A stretch of DNA of 15,663 bases. Origin: Ophiostoma sp. CBS 140.51. Lineage: Eukaryota; Ascomycota; Sordariomycetes; Ophiostomatales; Ophiostomataceae. This document shows, piece by piece, positions 1 to 7,724 of the stretch (the stretch's first letter is position 1; every line of letters starts with the position of its first letter). A program made the position numbers and the translations under genes. The notes beneath the pieces were generated by a model. That model saw only the letters and a program-made list of their open reading frames with translations, did no database searches and was not told the origin of the DNA. The stretch covers positions 1 through 15,663 of the forward strand of contig JANSLP010000510.1 of the NCBI GenBank assembly GCA_029298735.1, read 5' to 3'.

Positions 1-1434
1 GCTGCTGCCATGAGACTTGCGCTCGCCTAGTGGAATAGCATTGGCACCCTTGATCTCGCCATCGTCACGGTTGAGGTAACCTCCACCATCACTGTCTCTG
101 CCGCCCTCCACCCATCCTGGCCGCTCGCGACCCCATGAGTCGTACCGGTTGTTCTGGTTCGACCGCACATTGTCAATCAGCCCGTTGCCCCACCGGCCCG
201 TGTCCTCTGACTTGAGGTCCCGGTACTTGGAGGCGCCCTTCTTGCCCAGTTTTGTGACGTCGCGAATCTGCAGTGCCTTGGGCAGCAGGTCCGGGTTGCG
301 AATCGCGTCCTGGTACCGCGCACCCATGAGATCGCGCTTGTCGAGGCCTTCGGCGGCACTGGCATCCTGGTAGAAGGCGCCCTGGTGATAGTACTTTTGC
401 ATGTAGCCCATCTTGCCGCGGCCCTCCTTCTCTTCGCGCTGCTTGGCAAGCAGGCCCGCGTCCTCGGCGTTGCGTTCTTCCTCAGTAAGATTGCGGCGAC
501 GCTCAAGCTCGGCCAGCTCCTTCTCCTTCCCTTCGATGCGTTCACGTTGGCGCTTGATGCGTTTGAGTTCGCGTAATTTCCAGGCGGCGTATTCGGCTTC
601 TGGGTTGACGTCGTCTTCAGTGTCAACGTCAAGTAGGGCGGCAGCGGCGGCGGCAGCTGCAGCAGCCGCTGAAGCCGCGGCTTCGTTTTCCTCGCCGTCC
701 GAGTCGGAGCCCGAACCAGAACCAGCATCCGCCTTGGCCTTGGCCGCAATAGCTGCTGCCGCTGCGGCTGCTGCCGCGGCTGCGGCTGCCTCGTTGGAGT
801 CCTCCCACATCTTCTTGCTCTTGCTCGCGACGCGCGCCTCGGCTCGTTTGCGCATCTGTTCCTCGACGAGCGCATCGGCTGCTGCCAGACGTTCCCGCTC
901 CGCCTTTTCTTCGTCGTACTCTTCTTCTTTCGGTTCGTTCGTTTTTGATGATTGTGCCGCTGCCTTTTCTCGTTGTGCTTTTGTCATGAATTTGGGCAGG
1001 ACAAATTTGCGTGGCTGGAGATCGTCTTCGGAGCTGTCGCTTTCCTCTTCGCTGCTCTCTTCTTCGTCACTTTCCTCCTCACTTTCACTTTCCTCTTCCT
1101 TTTTTGTTGGCTTCTGCTTTGGCTCGTCATCCTCTGACTCTGTGATAAAGCCTTCCTCGGCGGCTTTCCGTTCCAGCTCGGCGCGCAGCTTGCGCTCATC
1201 TTGGCTGATGGCCTGCGCGAGTGTTGCGTGCGTCACGACGCGTCCTGGCCCCGTCCGTTTCGGTGCAGCAGCCGTTGATGATGCTGCCGGTCTCTTTGCC
1301 TTGGACGCCGCCGCGGTAGCCTGCTCGCTGCCACTCTCTTCTTCCTCAGACGACGAGTCCGAGTCGACACCTGTCGGTTTGCCTGCACGGTGCCGCGCCG
1401 GCCGCACCAGTCGGGCCATCGGTTTGGGGGGCAT
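1..1434 (-). CDS. MFAP1: MFAP1-family spliceosomal protein (partial, 3' end off window)
   Basis: The reading frame is open from an ATG at 1434 to the window edge: 478 codons with no stop. MFAP1 (related to yeast Spp381) is a nuclear component of the spliceosomal B complex that contacts Prp38 and Snu23. In order the protein shows: a start with a VRPARHRAGK motif (about residues 10-20); an acidic Ser/Glu/Asp region (about 108-135); a 13-Ala tract (216-228); a second Ala tract of 14 Ala plus one Ser (252-266); then the family's conserved C-terminal part, with YAAWKLRELKRIKR from Tyr282, RRNLTEEER near 315, YMQKYYHQGAFYQD near 347, and LGKKGASKYRDLKSEDT near 410. Human MFAP1 has the corresponding EYEAWKVRELKRIKR, QKYYHRGAFF and GRTKYTHLVDQDT segments. 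Human MFAP1 ends about 60 residues past the last motif, so little should be missing here. No intron is seen. It is divergent from HEM3. The long plus-strand frame over it is an antisense shadow. Confidence 0.93.
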   Translation of the reverse strand, partial: MPPKPMARLVRPARHRAGKPTGVDSDSSSEEEESGSEQATAAASKAKRPAASSTAAAPKRTGPGRVVTHATLAQAISQDERKLRAELERKAAEEGFITESEDDEPKQKPTKKEEESESEEESDEEESSEEESDSSEDDLQPRKFVLPKFMTKAQREKAAAQSSKTNEPKEEEYDEEKAERERLAAADALVEEQMRKRAEARVASKSKKMWEDSNEAAAAAAAAAAAAAIAAKAKADAGSGSGSDSDGEENEAAASAAAAAAAAAAALLDVDTEDDVNPEAEYAAWKLRELKRIKRQRERIEGKEKELAELERRRNLTEEERNAEDAGLLAKQREEKEGRGKMGYMQKYYHQGAFYQDASAAEGLDKRDLMGARYQDAIRNPDLLPKALQIRDVTKLGKKGASKYRDLKSEDTGRWGNGLIDNVRSNQNNRYDSWGRERPGWVEGGRDSDGGGYLNRDDGEIKGANAIPLGERKSHGSS

Positions 1435-1669
1435 GTCGGAAACGAGCGATAACGAGTTTCAGTGTGTGGAGTATTGTCGGAAAGGCGTGGTGTTCGCGAG
1501 GTCGAGGCGGACAGTCCGATAATAGAAGCCTGGAGTTGTAGTGTTTTGACGTCAAATGATTTTAATTCGCGATTAAACGATAAGGATGGTAGAGCTTCCA
1601 TTATCGCTTATCGCCCAAATCACCTAAATTGCCCCAACTGTCGGGCCTGCCGACGCCTGTTGCCGCCTG

Positions 1670-1698
1670 TAAAATCCACTGGCCCATAGTGGATTTTA
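1670..1698. repeat. 11-bp-arm perfect inverted repeat
   Basis: The arms are TAAAATCCACT (1670-1680) and AGTGGATTTTA (1688-1698). They are perfectly complementary and flank a 7-nt spacer GGCCCAT. The element sits between the GC-rich MFAP1 side and the AT-rich part of the divergent promoter. It could be a dimeric transcription-factor site, a hairpin in a leader transcript, or the remnant of a small transposable element. No target-site duplication is evident at its edges. Confidence 0.85.
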
Positions 1699-1954
1699 AC
1701 TGTGCTAGCGTGGCGGCTATGCATTAAACACTTCTCGCAGCGACCTGCTAAACCATTTTGCGCTAACTTCACATGCAAATTGAAAGCGACATCTTGTCGA
1801 TGTTTGAAGGCTCACAAAACGAGATGAAAAGGAGTTAATAAAATATTGAAAATATTATCTCAGTATTACACTGTACTCTAGTTACTGATTCTGTAAGAAA
1901 ATAGAAATAGCAGTCACAAGCCAGCATTTCCGAGGGATGCTTAATTTGGCCTCC

Positions 1955-1985
1955 ATTGGCTGAAAGAATATTGTGACATATATAC
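1955..1985 (+). promoter_or_regulatory. Candidate HEM3 core promoter (CCAAT plus TATA-like)
   Basis: A reverse CCAAT pentamer (ATTGG, 1955-1959) is followed 18 bp later by CATATATAC (1977-1985). A CA-rich stretch typical of fungal transcription starts begins about 25 bp further on, and the plus strand then has no ATG until the HEM3 start. The CCAAT-binding (HAP-type) complex is known to control several fungal heme and respiratory genes. Its use here is inference. Confidence 0.4.
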
Positions 1986-2407
1986 TTAACAGCATAAAAT
2001 CTAACACTTCAAACGCAATCATAATAACATACACAGCAACCCGAGAAAGATCCGACTTATTGTGTCTACTCCATACGTTGAGGAATCAGTTCCGAGTCTC
2101 GCAGTTTCAGAGAGGCGGGATTCTGTCGAGGGTCTTGGCCTAGGCCCGGCCGGCGATTGGGATTTTTACCCCACCAAAAAGTCACTCGCAGCGCAGATAA
2201 AGCGCCTCAGGCCTTGTTCTCAACCTATCGTACTCGTATTAACCTACAAAAGCCGCTGTCCCTCCAGCCTTGCCGAAGATATCATTCGATCGTCTGACGA
2301 CACAGTTTGGCGTTCTACGACCCTCCACGACATCAAACGAGACTCGGATACATCGCACGACAATCTACCTCCCTTTATATACATCCTCCCACCCACCACA
2401 CACAACA

Positions 2408-3445
2408 ATGGCTTCCTCCGCCCCGCTGACGGTCCACGTCGGAACTCGCAGCTCAAAACTGGCTGTGCGCCAGGCTGAGACGGTTGTCGCCGCGCTCGAG
2501 AAGGCCAACCCGGGCGTCAACTTTGTGATTGATGCGCGTGAGACCGCCGGTGACCGCGACAAGGTGACCCCGCTGCCCAACCTCGGCAAGGGTCTGTGGA
2601 CGTCTGAGTTCGAGGCCCGTCTCGTGGCCGGCGGCCTGGATCTTGTCGTCCATTGCGCCAAGGACATGCCCACGGCTCTACCTGCTGGCTGTGTTCTCGG
2701 CGCCATCCTGGACCGCGAGGACCCCCGCGACGCCGTCATCTTCCCTGTCGGAAGCAAGTACACCGACATCAGCCAGCTGCCCGCGGGAAGTGTCGTGGGT
2801 ACTAGCAGTGTCCGCCGCTCAGCACAACTGAAGCGCCGCTACCCTGGTCTTGCGTTCCTGGACCTGCGCGGCAACATTGACACCCGTCTGCGCAAACTCG
2901 ACGACTCTGTGGACCCGAACCGCGCTGCCGATGCGCCCCGCTACGATTGCATTATCCTTGCCGCCGCGGGCCTCAAGCGCATGCACATGGACGGCCGCAT
3001 CTCGCAGTACCTCCAGGACAGCACGTCCGGTACCCTGTACGCCGTTGGCCAGGGCGCACTGGCTATTGAGATCCGCGAGGGCGATGCGCAGATCCAGAAG
3101 CTGCTCGAGCCCATCCAGCACAAGGCGACGCAGCTCGAATGTCTGGCGGAGCGCGCCGTCATGCGCGAGCTCGAGGGCGGCTGCAGTGTGCCGATTGGCG
3201 TCGAGTGCACGTGGAGTGGCGAGGACAAGAGCGAGCTGGAGCTCAAGGCAACGGTCGTCAGCCTAGACGGCAAGCAGGCCGTGGACTCGTCGTTGAAGCA
3301 GCGTGTGACGACGGACGAGGAGGCCGATACGCTGGGTCTGCAAGTGGCGCACAACATGGTCAAGAATGGCGCGCAGGCCATCCTGGACGAGATCAACAAG
3401 AACCGCGTGCCGCCGCCGGCGATTGTGCCCGCACCGAGTGTATAG
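2408..3445 (+). CDS. HEM3: Porphobilinogen deaminase (hydroxymethylbilane synthase)
   Basis: This 345-aa intronless gene encodes the cytosolic heme-pathway enzyme that joins four porphobilinogens into hydroxymethylbilane. It covers the whole family length. Visible motifs: GTRSSKLAVRQAE near the N-terminus; LPNLGKGLWTSEFE; the catalytic HCAKDMPT with Asp86; VGTSSVRRSAQLKRR and LRGNIDTRLRKL, whose arginines bind the dipyrromethane cofactor; YAVGQGALAIEIR; and ELEGGCSVPIGVE with Cys259, the predicted cofactor attachment residue. The usual VHSLKDLPT appears here as VHCAKDMPT, with the key Lys and Asp kept. The ATG at 2408 is in a CAACAATGG context and is the first ATG after a 468-nt ATG-free stretch. 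The same frame is open upstream to 2270 but holds no ATG. The stop is TAG at 3443. HEM3 is divergent from MFAP1 and convergent with GCV3. Confidence 0.97.
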   Translation: MASSAPLTVHVGTRSSKLAVRQAETVVAALEKANPGVNFVIDARETAGDRDKVTPLPNLGKGLWTSEFEARLVAGGLDLVVHCAKDMPTALPAGCVLGAILDREDPRDAVIFPVGSKYTDISQLPAGSVVGTSSVRRSAQLKRRYPGLAFLDLRGNIDTRLRKLDDSVDPNRAADAPRYDCIILAAAGLKRMHMDGRISQYLQDSTSGTLYAVGQGALAIEIREGDAQIQKLLEPIQHKATQLECLAERAVMRELEGGCSVPIGVECTWSGEDKSELELKATVVSLDGKQAVDSSLKQRVTTDEEADTLGLQVAHNMVKNGAQAILDEINKNRVPPPAIVPAPSV

Positions 3446-3640
3446 GAAGCACAGGTAGCACGGCCATGCAGTGGTTCTTGAACAGTGGAGGAACCTTTCG
3501 TGGAGAAGTATATAGAGCTCTCATGAGCTACGACGGACAAAACTCAAAAAGTCGAACGGAGTACAAAAACAAGGCAGAAAATAGGAGCACTGGGACGTAC
3601 AAATATATAAAATGGAAATTGTACATTCAACGTTGGACTC

Positions 3641-3678
3641 TTTGAAAAGTTTGAAATTGTTTGAAAAGTTTTGAATTG
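3641..3678. repeat. Imperfect 19-bp tandem duplication
   Basis: The copies are TTTGAAAAGTTTGAAATTG (3641-3659) and TTTGAAAAGTTTTGAATTG (3660-3678), differing at two positions. They lie about 200 bp past the HEM3 stop, in probable 3' UTR or terminator sequence. Confidence 0.8.
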
Positions 3679-3934
3679 AAATGAAGACCCTCGGTCATGG
3701 TTGAAGTGAGATTGCTCCGTGCTATCATTGTATCGTTTGTATATGGTTTTGTGCTTTTTCCGTTTTGTTTTTGCTGGGTCCTTTCTCTTGGATGCAGATC
3801 CAGTCTTGCTTTTTTGTTTTTCTGCCCGTCTATATATAAAGAGCCCTTCGGCTCCGTCCGTGCTATCCAGCCTCACGATTGTTGAAATGGATCTCAGCTG
3901 TCCTCCCAACGCGGTGGCATCAACGCTGTAAATC

Positions 3935-3949
3935 AAGAAGAAGAAGAAG
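3935..3949. repeat. (AAG)5 microsatellite
   Basis: Five uninterrupted AAG units lie in the convergent 3' region, about 80 bp downstream of the GCV3 stop, where they read as CTT repeats on the GCV3 transcript. No function is claimed. Confidence 0.85.
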
Positions 3950-4028
3950 CAAAATTGTGTCAGGCCAAGCTCTATCGCCGTTGTCGTCACCACCCTCGCC
4001 GCTTTATCACTTTGTGGCTGATTGTCGC

Positions 4029-4616
4029 TTAGTGGTCCTCGGTGGCGGTGAAGGCCTTGTAGTCCTCGACGCTCATCAGCTCCTCAAACTCCTTGACGCC
4101 CTGCTCGTCCACCTGCACCTTGGCAATCCAGCCGCCGCCTGCCGAGTCGTCCTCGGGCGTCTGGTTGATCGTGCCGGGCTTCTCCTCCAGGTTGTTGTTG
4201 ACGTGCGTCACCTTGCAGGCGATCGGCGCGTTGATGTCGGCTGCCGACTTGACCGACTCCACGGCGCCAATGGCGTCGCCCTGGCCCACCTCCTTGCCCT
4301 CGGTGGGAAGCTCAACGTATACGACATCGCCCAGCGCCTCGGCGGCGAACTCGGAGATGCCAATCACCCCCGAAGTCTTGTCGGCGTTGAGGTCGATCCA
4401 CTCGTGGTCCTTGGTGTATTTGCGAACGTTGACTGCAGCGGTCAGTGAAAAGCCCATTTCCCGAGAGTATGCCTACCGATACCTCTACTTACACTGCGAC
4501 GAAACGGAAAAGGCGCGTGCGGCGGGCATGGCCGGGCGGAACTGAATTGCTGGCCGGGCCAGACGGATCGACGTCCGGGCAGCCACCGAGCAGCAGCGGG
4601 CAATTGATGCAGCCAT
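4029..4616 (-). CDS. GCV3: Glycine cleavage system H protein, mitochondrial (2 exons)
   Basis: Exon 1 is 4616-4493 and exon 2 is 4432-4029; joined they give 175 aa. The H protein carries the aminomethyl group on lipoate between the P, T and L proteins in the mitochondrial matrix. Exon 1 encodes a classic presequence: MAASIARCCSVAARTSIRL at the start, rich in Arg, Ala and Ser with no acidic residue, ending in ARAF-SVSS, an R-3-type cleavage site after Phe36. Exon 2 carries VRKYTKDHEWI, GISEFAAEALGDVVYVELP, and the lipoylation motif AVESVKSAAD with Lys103, followed by AGGGWIAKVQV. Splicing inside a codon gives Phe42. The exon-2 frame also opens within the intron from an ATG at 4457, which would give a 142-aa protein lacking a presequence, so the spliced form is preferred. 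It is convergent with HEM3 and divergent from SPG1. Confidence 0.93.
4433..4492 (-). other. GCV3 intron (60 bp, phase 1)
   Basis: On the minus strand the donor is GTAAGT (4492-4487), a CTGAC branch-site candidate lies about 10 nt before the acceptor, and the acceptor is CTGCAG ending at 4433. Removing it joins the presequence frame to the H-protein frame. Without splicing, the exon-1 frame hits TAG within the intron. Confidence 0.9.
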
Positions 4617-5176
4617 TGTGTAGGTGTGGTGTGTGGTGGTTGGAGAAACGGAGAGAGGATGCGGCGAGAGTAGCGAGGAAGAGAGATCGTCGACGAGATG
4701 TGGTTGTAGAAAAGACGTTCGACGTTCGACAGGAAGAGATTGGAAAAGAAGTTCAAAAAGAGAGGGGCAGCAAACCGAACAGACGATGGAAGCCGCCGGC
4801 CTAGAATGGTGAAAAAAACGGTGTTACTGGGCGCCTTTGCACCTTCCTCTGAGTCTGGGGCGCTCCAGAGATAGTGGTGGAGAGTAATAGGTGGAGCTAG
4901 GTAGGTGGTTTTTTCCTATCTGAGCAGTCTTTCTTGACTTGGGCTAGCTCCTTCCTTGCGAAGCGCAGAAGTGCTCTCTCCTTCCTCGACTGACGAAAGC
5001 TCCGTTTCCATTGGCTGCACGACGGACGAAATCGGGCCACCCGCTGCGAAAGACTCCAAAAGCCTCTACCCAAACGGCAGGAGACAGCGTTCCAGATGTA
5101 CAATACTACGACTAGCACCGCGGTTTGCCGCGGCCTGACCTGTAAAACCGCAGACACCTTCCTGTTTGACATCTTT

Positions 5177-5200
5177 GCTGGCAGAATGGCTGGCAGAATG
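5177..5200. repeat. Perfect 12-bp tandem duplication
   Basis: GCTGGCAGAATG occurs twice head to tail (5177-5188 and 5189-5200) in the GCV3/SPG1 intergenic region. Confidence 0.9.
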
Positions 5201-5248
5201 GACGGCTTAGTCATTCTTCTTTCGCTATACCATTTCATCAGCTCCCTT

Positions 5249-5336
5249 TGTCAGCCGTCACTGTCAACAGGGTAAACAGTTTGACGGCCCTGACGGCCTG
5301 TCAACAATTATCGCAGGCATGTCGCCGGCCTGTCAA
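5249..5336. promoter_or_regulatory. Cluster of TGTCA and TGACGG motifs
   Basis: TGTCA occurs four times in the same orientation within 88 bp (starts at 5249, 5262, 5299 and 5331). Two of these sit in the longer shared word GGCCTGTCAA (5295-5304 and 5327-5336). TGACGGCC occurs twice between them (5282-5289, 5291-5298), with its complement CCGTCA at 5255-5260. TGTCA is the core recognised by TALE homeodomain factors. A regulatory role is inference, and degenerate local duplication is an alternative. Confidence 0.3.
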
Positions 5337-5925
5337 TATCCCACCTCTTGAGATCATTAATTCACACCGCTCTACGCTAAGCTGTAACAAGCATCGATTG
5401 GAGCGGCAAAGCAAAAGAAAGTAAATAGTCGCAGAGCCGACAGCCGCTGGCACGCTTTAAATTGGGACAATGCCGTCCGCCTGGCAGCGGGGTCTGTTGC
5501 AGTGAAGACAGGCGACAAGGAAAGATTGATAAGTGACGGAAGAAGACAAGAAGCGGCTCTGTTCACCGTCGTTCCTTCCCATCGCCTCCTTGTCTATATT
5601 TCGTTCTACCATGTTGCCAATTCGTCCTTCCGTTTCTTTCATCTCATCGCATCGTTCTTTCTTCTTCTGGGCCCCCCTTCCCTTCCTTCCCCCTTTCTCT
5701 CACTTCTCTTCTTCAGTCCATCTTTCCTCTCTCCTTCCTTTGTGCCTCCAACACCCATTCCATGCATGGCGCGTCGCGTCGCGTGTGTCCCACACTTTCC
5801 AAAGTGCACTGCCATCCTCGCATCCCCATTCGTCTACGACCACTCACTTGGCCGCCTCCGTCGCGTGTTCCTGCAGGCTCTTTGGCAACGTAAACGCTAA
5901 CTCGCACCAAGCCGGCCTTTGGGAA

Positions 5926-5946
5926 GCCTGTTTTAGGCCTGTTTTA
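5926..5946. repeat. 11-bp-period duplication of GCCTGTTTTA
   Basis: GCCTGTTTTA occurs at 5926-5935 and again at 5937-5946, separated by one base. It lies in non-coding sequence of the GCV3/SPG1 gap. Confidence 0.8.
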
Positions 5947-6937
5947 TTATGGACTCGTGTTTTCTCAGCAGGAGTCGTGTAAAGTGTAAAGTAAACTGGT
6001 TGCATCCTCTCATTTTTTCTGACCTCGAAGGGAAGGTACTTGTGTCCCGCCATGAGCCGCTTTGCTCGCTCTTTCCTGCCATGGAAACGCGGGGCACGAG
6101 GAAGGAAACAAACAAAACACCGTTCGGACGGTTCAAATACCATTCTGCCCTCAGCCAAGTAAACAAAGAGCACAGGCTCGCTCACTCTGATACTTTTCCC
6201 TCCATCCCCCTATTGGGTGCGTGATCTGCCGTAAGCGCCACCACGACCTACCCACCGTGGTCCCACTGAAGCACAATTCCGATACGCATTGCCCAGAAGC
6301 ACGGGGTTTTTAAGTGCACGAATACGTTTGGGATGGAATGAGCTGCAGTATTGCTTGGATAGTGCATCGCGCCTTCTGGGGCTGCGCCAGAGGCACCACC
6401 CCCACCCCCTCCTCACACACTCTCTCTCACTGGCGTTTTCCTCGCGTTTCCTCAGGCTCTCCTTTGCCCCTTCCCTGACTGGCTTGACACTGGCCTGTCC
6501 TGCCTGGCCCGTGAAATAAACACAACCAGCAAAGCAACTTCCATGTCCGGTCACTCCTGACCAACCAGAAGCCGCGGATGGTCCGCGACGAGAAGGGGAA
6601 GCACAACATCCTGCCTCGTGCTCACAAGTATGGTACTCGTAGTAGTCTTAGCATCACCGCTGCCAATAACTTGCATTAGGGTCAGGCCCAGCCCATCCCA
6701 TTTCCCCCTCTTCCCCTTGCTGTAGTCTCCCGCCTGCGTGTCTCCGTTCCTGTTTGGTGTTGTTTCTTTCAGCTCGTCTTCCAGAAAGCAGGGGACATTT
6801 GCGTGACCGTCACACATCTTTCATTTTTCATTCTGTCCTCAGGTCGTTCTTTCCCAACTATTTCGTTCGTTTCTACTTTTATCTTCCCTTGCCATTCCCT
6901 TCTTTCCTGTATTGGCAGTGTTCAGTGGTAGACAATG

Positions 6938-7724
6938 CGCTGAAAGCCTGCTCGGCCGCCTTATTTTTCCCCTTCCGCGCACCCCATCGTGCTCCACTCT
7001 TTTCCCTCTTCTTGCTTGTTGTCTCCTTCCCTTGCTTCCCTGAACTCTCAGGCAAGGCTTGTCAAAAGCGTCCCCCGCTGTTTCTTTCCTGAATCTCGTG
7101 GCATTCAACTCGAGCCGACCGATTAAGTCAGACAAAGACGACCGTTCTCATCAACCATACGACTCGCCTCGACGCGACGAGCACACCGCATGCAAGCTAT
7201 TTGACGCGGTGGACACGGTGCCTGTCGACCTTTCTCGAACGCGCCCCTCGAGCATTCGCTGCATTTGACGTCGTCCCCCACTCTTTTTTTCTTCGCACTG
7301 CAGACCTCATCCCTCGTCCCTCCATCCCTCGTTCTCGACGACGACACGCCTCCTTGGCCCCAGCATCTATATTCCATACCACAAACGTCTAGCAAAAGCG
7401 TAGCATTCCCTACCTTTGCATCCCCACGATCATCCATTCGATCTCCCAACGGCCACAGCCAGCACGCTTCGACTCCGCCCCGTGTCCATTCTCCTTTTGA
7501 CGATAGCCTCGTGCTCCCCGGCATCGACGTGCTTTTTTATTCTTTACATCAAATAACCAGCCTCACCGGCCGATAGGCTTGACGACGGAGACATTGCGAA
7601 TCTACCCCTCTTCCTACTACATCTCACCCACCCAAACTCTCGGCCCACAGGGCATCTCGCCAAACTGGATTCTTCGACACTCTCAGTAGGGTCTCCGGCC
7701 CAGTTCCACGACGCCCGCGACACC
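6938..7724 (+). promoter_or_regulatory. Probable SPG1 promoter and long 5' leader
   Basis: This 787-nt stretch has only one ATG on the plus strand (7190), while CAT, its complement, occurs about 15 times between 7201 and 7724 alone. Such strand-asymmetric depletion is expected of a scanned 5' leader. The sequence is pyrimidine-rich and becomes CA-rich toward the gene. A transcription start cannot be placed precisely, and leader introns are possible but none is convincing. Confidence 0.5.
7190..7204 (+). CDS. Candidate minimal uORF of SPG1 (MQAI-stop)
   Basis: The single ATG in the long ATG-depleted region before SPG1 opens a four-codon reading frame ending in TGA (7202-7204), 520 nt before the SPG1 start. 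It is translated only if transcription starts upstream of 7190, which the sequence does not prove. The ATG context (CCGCATGC) is weak, so leaky scanning or reinitiation would be expected. Confidence 0.25.
   Translation: MQAI

Larger units (their letters stand above)
1435..2407. promoter_or_regulatory. Divergent MFAP1/HEM3 promoter region
   Basis: This 973-bp gap separates two genes transcribed away from each other and contains no credible ORF. The MFAP1 side (1435-1600) is free of sense-strand ATG. An inverted repeat lies at 1670-1698. An AT-rich stretch covers about 1786-2040. The HEM3 side has a reverse CCAAT (ATTGG) at 1955-1959, a TATA-like CATATATAC at 1977-1985, a CA-rich probable start-site zone at about 2005-2050, and a second ATTGG at 2156-2160. 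No plus-strand ATG occurs from 1940 to 2407, which suggests a HEM3 leader of roughly 360-400 nt. The assignment of elements is inference from motif position. Confidence 0.6.
3446..4028. other. Convergent 3' intergenic region between HEM3 and GCV3
   Basis: There is no credible gene here. It holds the 3' ends of two converging transcripts. AT-rich candidate polyadenylation context for HEM3 includes ATATATAA near 3602-3610 and a TATATATAAA run near 3831-3840. Also present are an imperfect 19-bp tandem repeat (3641-3678) and an (AAG)5 microsatellite (3935-3949), which reads CTT on the GCV3 strand. The spacing allows the two 3' UTRs to overlap. No specific poly(A) site can be fixed from sequence alone. 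Confidence 0.6.
4617..7724. other. 3.1-kb divergent intergenic region, GCV3 to SPG1
   Basis: No credible gene or RNA gene was seen. The scattered ORFs encode Ser/Pro/Phe-rich translations of pyrimidine tracts with no family motif. The GCV3 side (4617-5008) lacks any minus-strand ATG and is GA-rich on the plus strand (CT-rich as leader). The SPG1 side (6938-7724) has a single plus-strand ATG. Between them lie short tandem repeats (5177-5200, 5926-5946), a cluster of TGTCA motifs (5249-5335), and long plus-strand pyrimidine runs (about 5560-5745, 6395-6480, 6690-6730, 6760-7080 and 7265-7400). The middle (about 5010-6930) could hide a non-coding transcript, but nothing in the sequence shows one. 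Confidence 0.6.

Noticed and set aside
413..1522. A 369-codon plus-strand ORF across MFAP1
   Set aside because: Its translation is Ser/Ala/Arg low complexity. It is the antisense of the Glu/Ser/Ala-rich MFAP1 frame, whose conserved motifs are clear.
2270..2407. A 46-codon in-frame N-terminal extension of HEM3 (possible presequence)
   Set aside because: The frame is open but the extension begins at TTG and contains no ATG. The enzyme is normally cytosolic, and the ATG at 2408 fits the family length.
4029..4457. GCV3 read as a single-exon 142-aa protein starting within the intron
   Set aside because: It would lack a mitochondrial presequence. A canonical 60-bp intron joins a strong presequence exon to the conserved frame.
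5502..5982. Overlapping 130-150-codon plus-strand ORFs
   Set aside because: They translate a pyrimidine tract into Ser/Phe/Pro/Leu runs, have no family motif, and occur in two frames at once.
6130..6141. GGTTCAAATACC, similar to a tRNA B box
   Set aside because: No matching A box, acceptor stem or cloverleaf can be formed around it.
6573..6587. CGCGGA-TGG-TCCGCG, containing a CGG-N5-CCG (zinc-cluster-like) site
   Set aside because: A single short palindrome of this type is expected by chance in a few kb of GC-rich DNA, and nothing else supports it.
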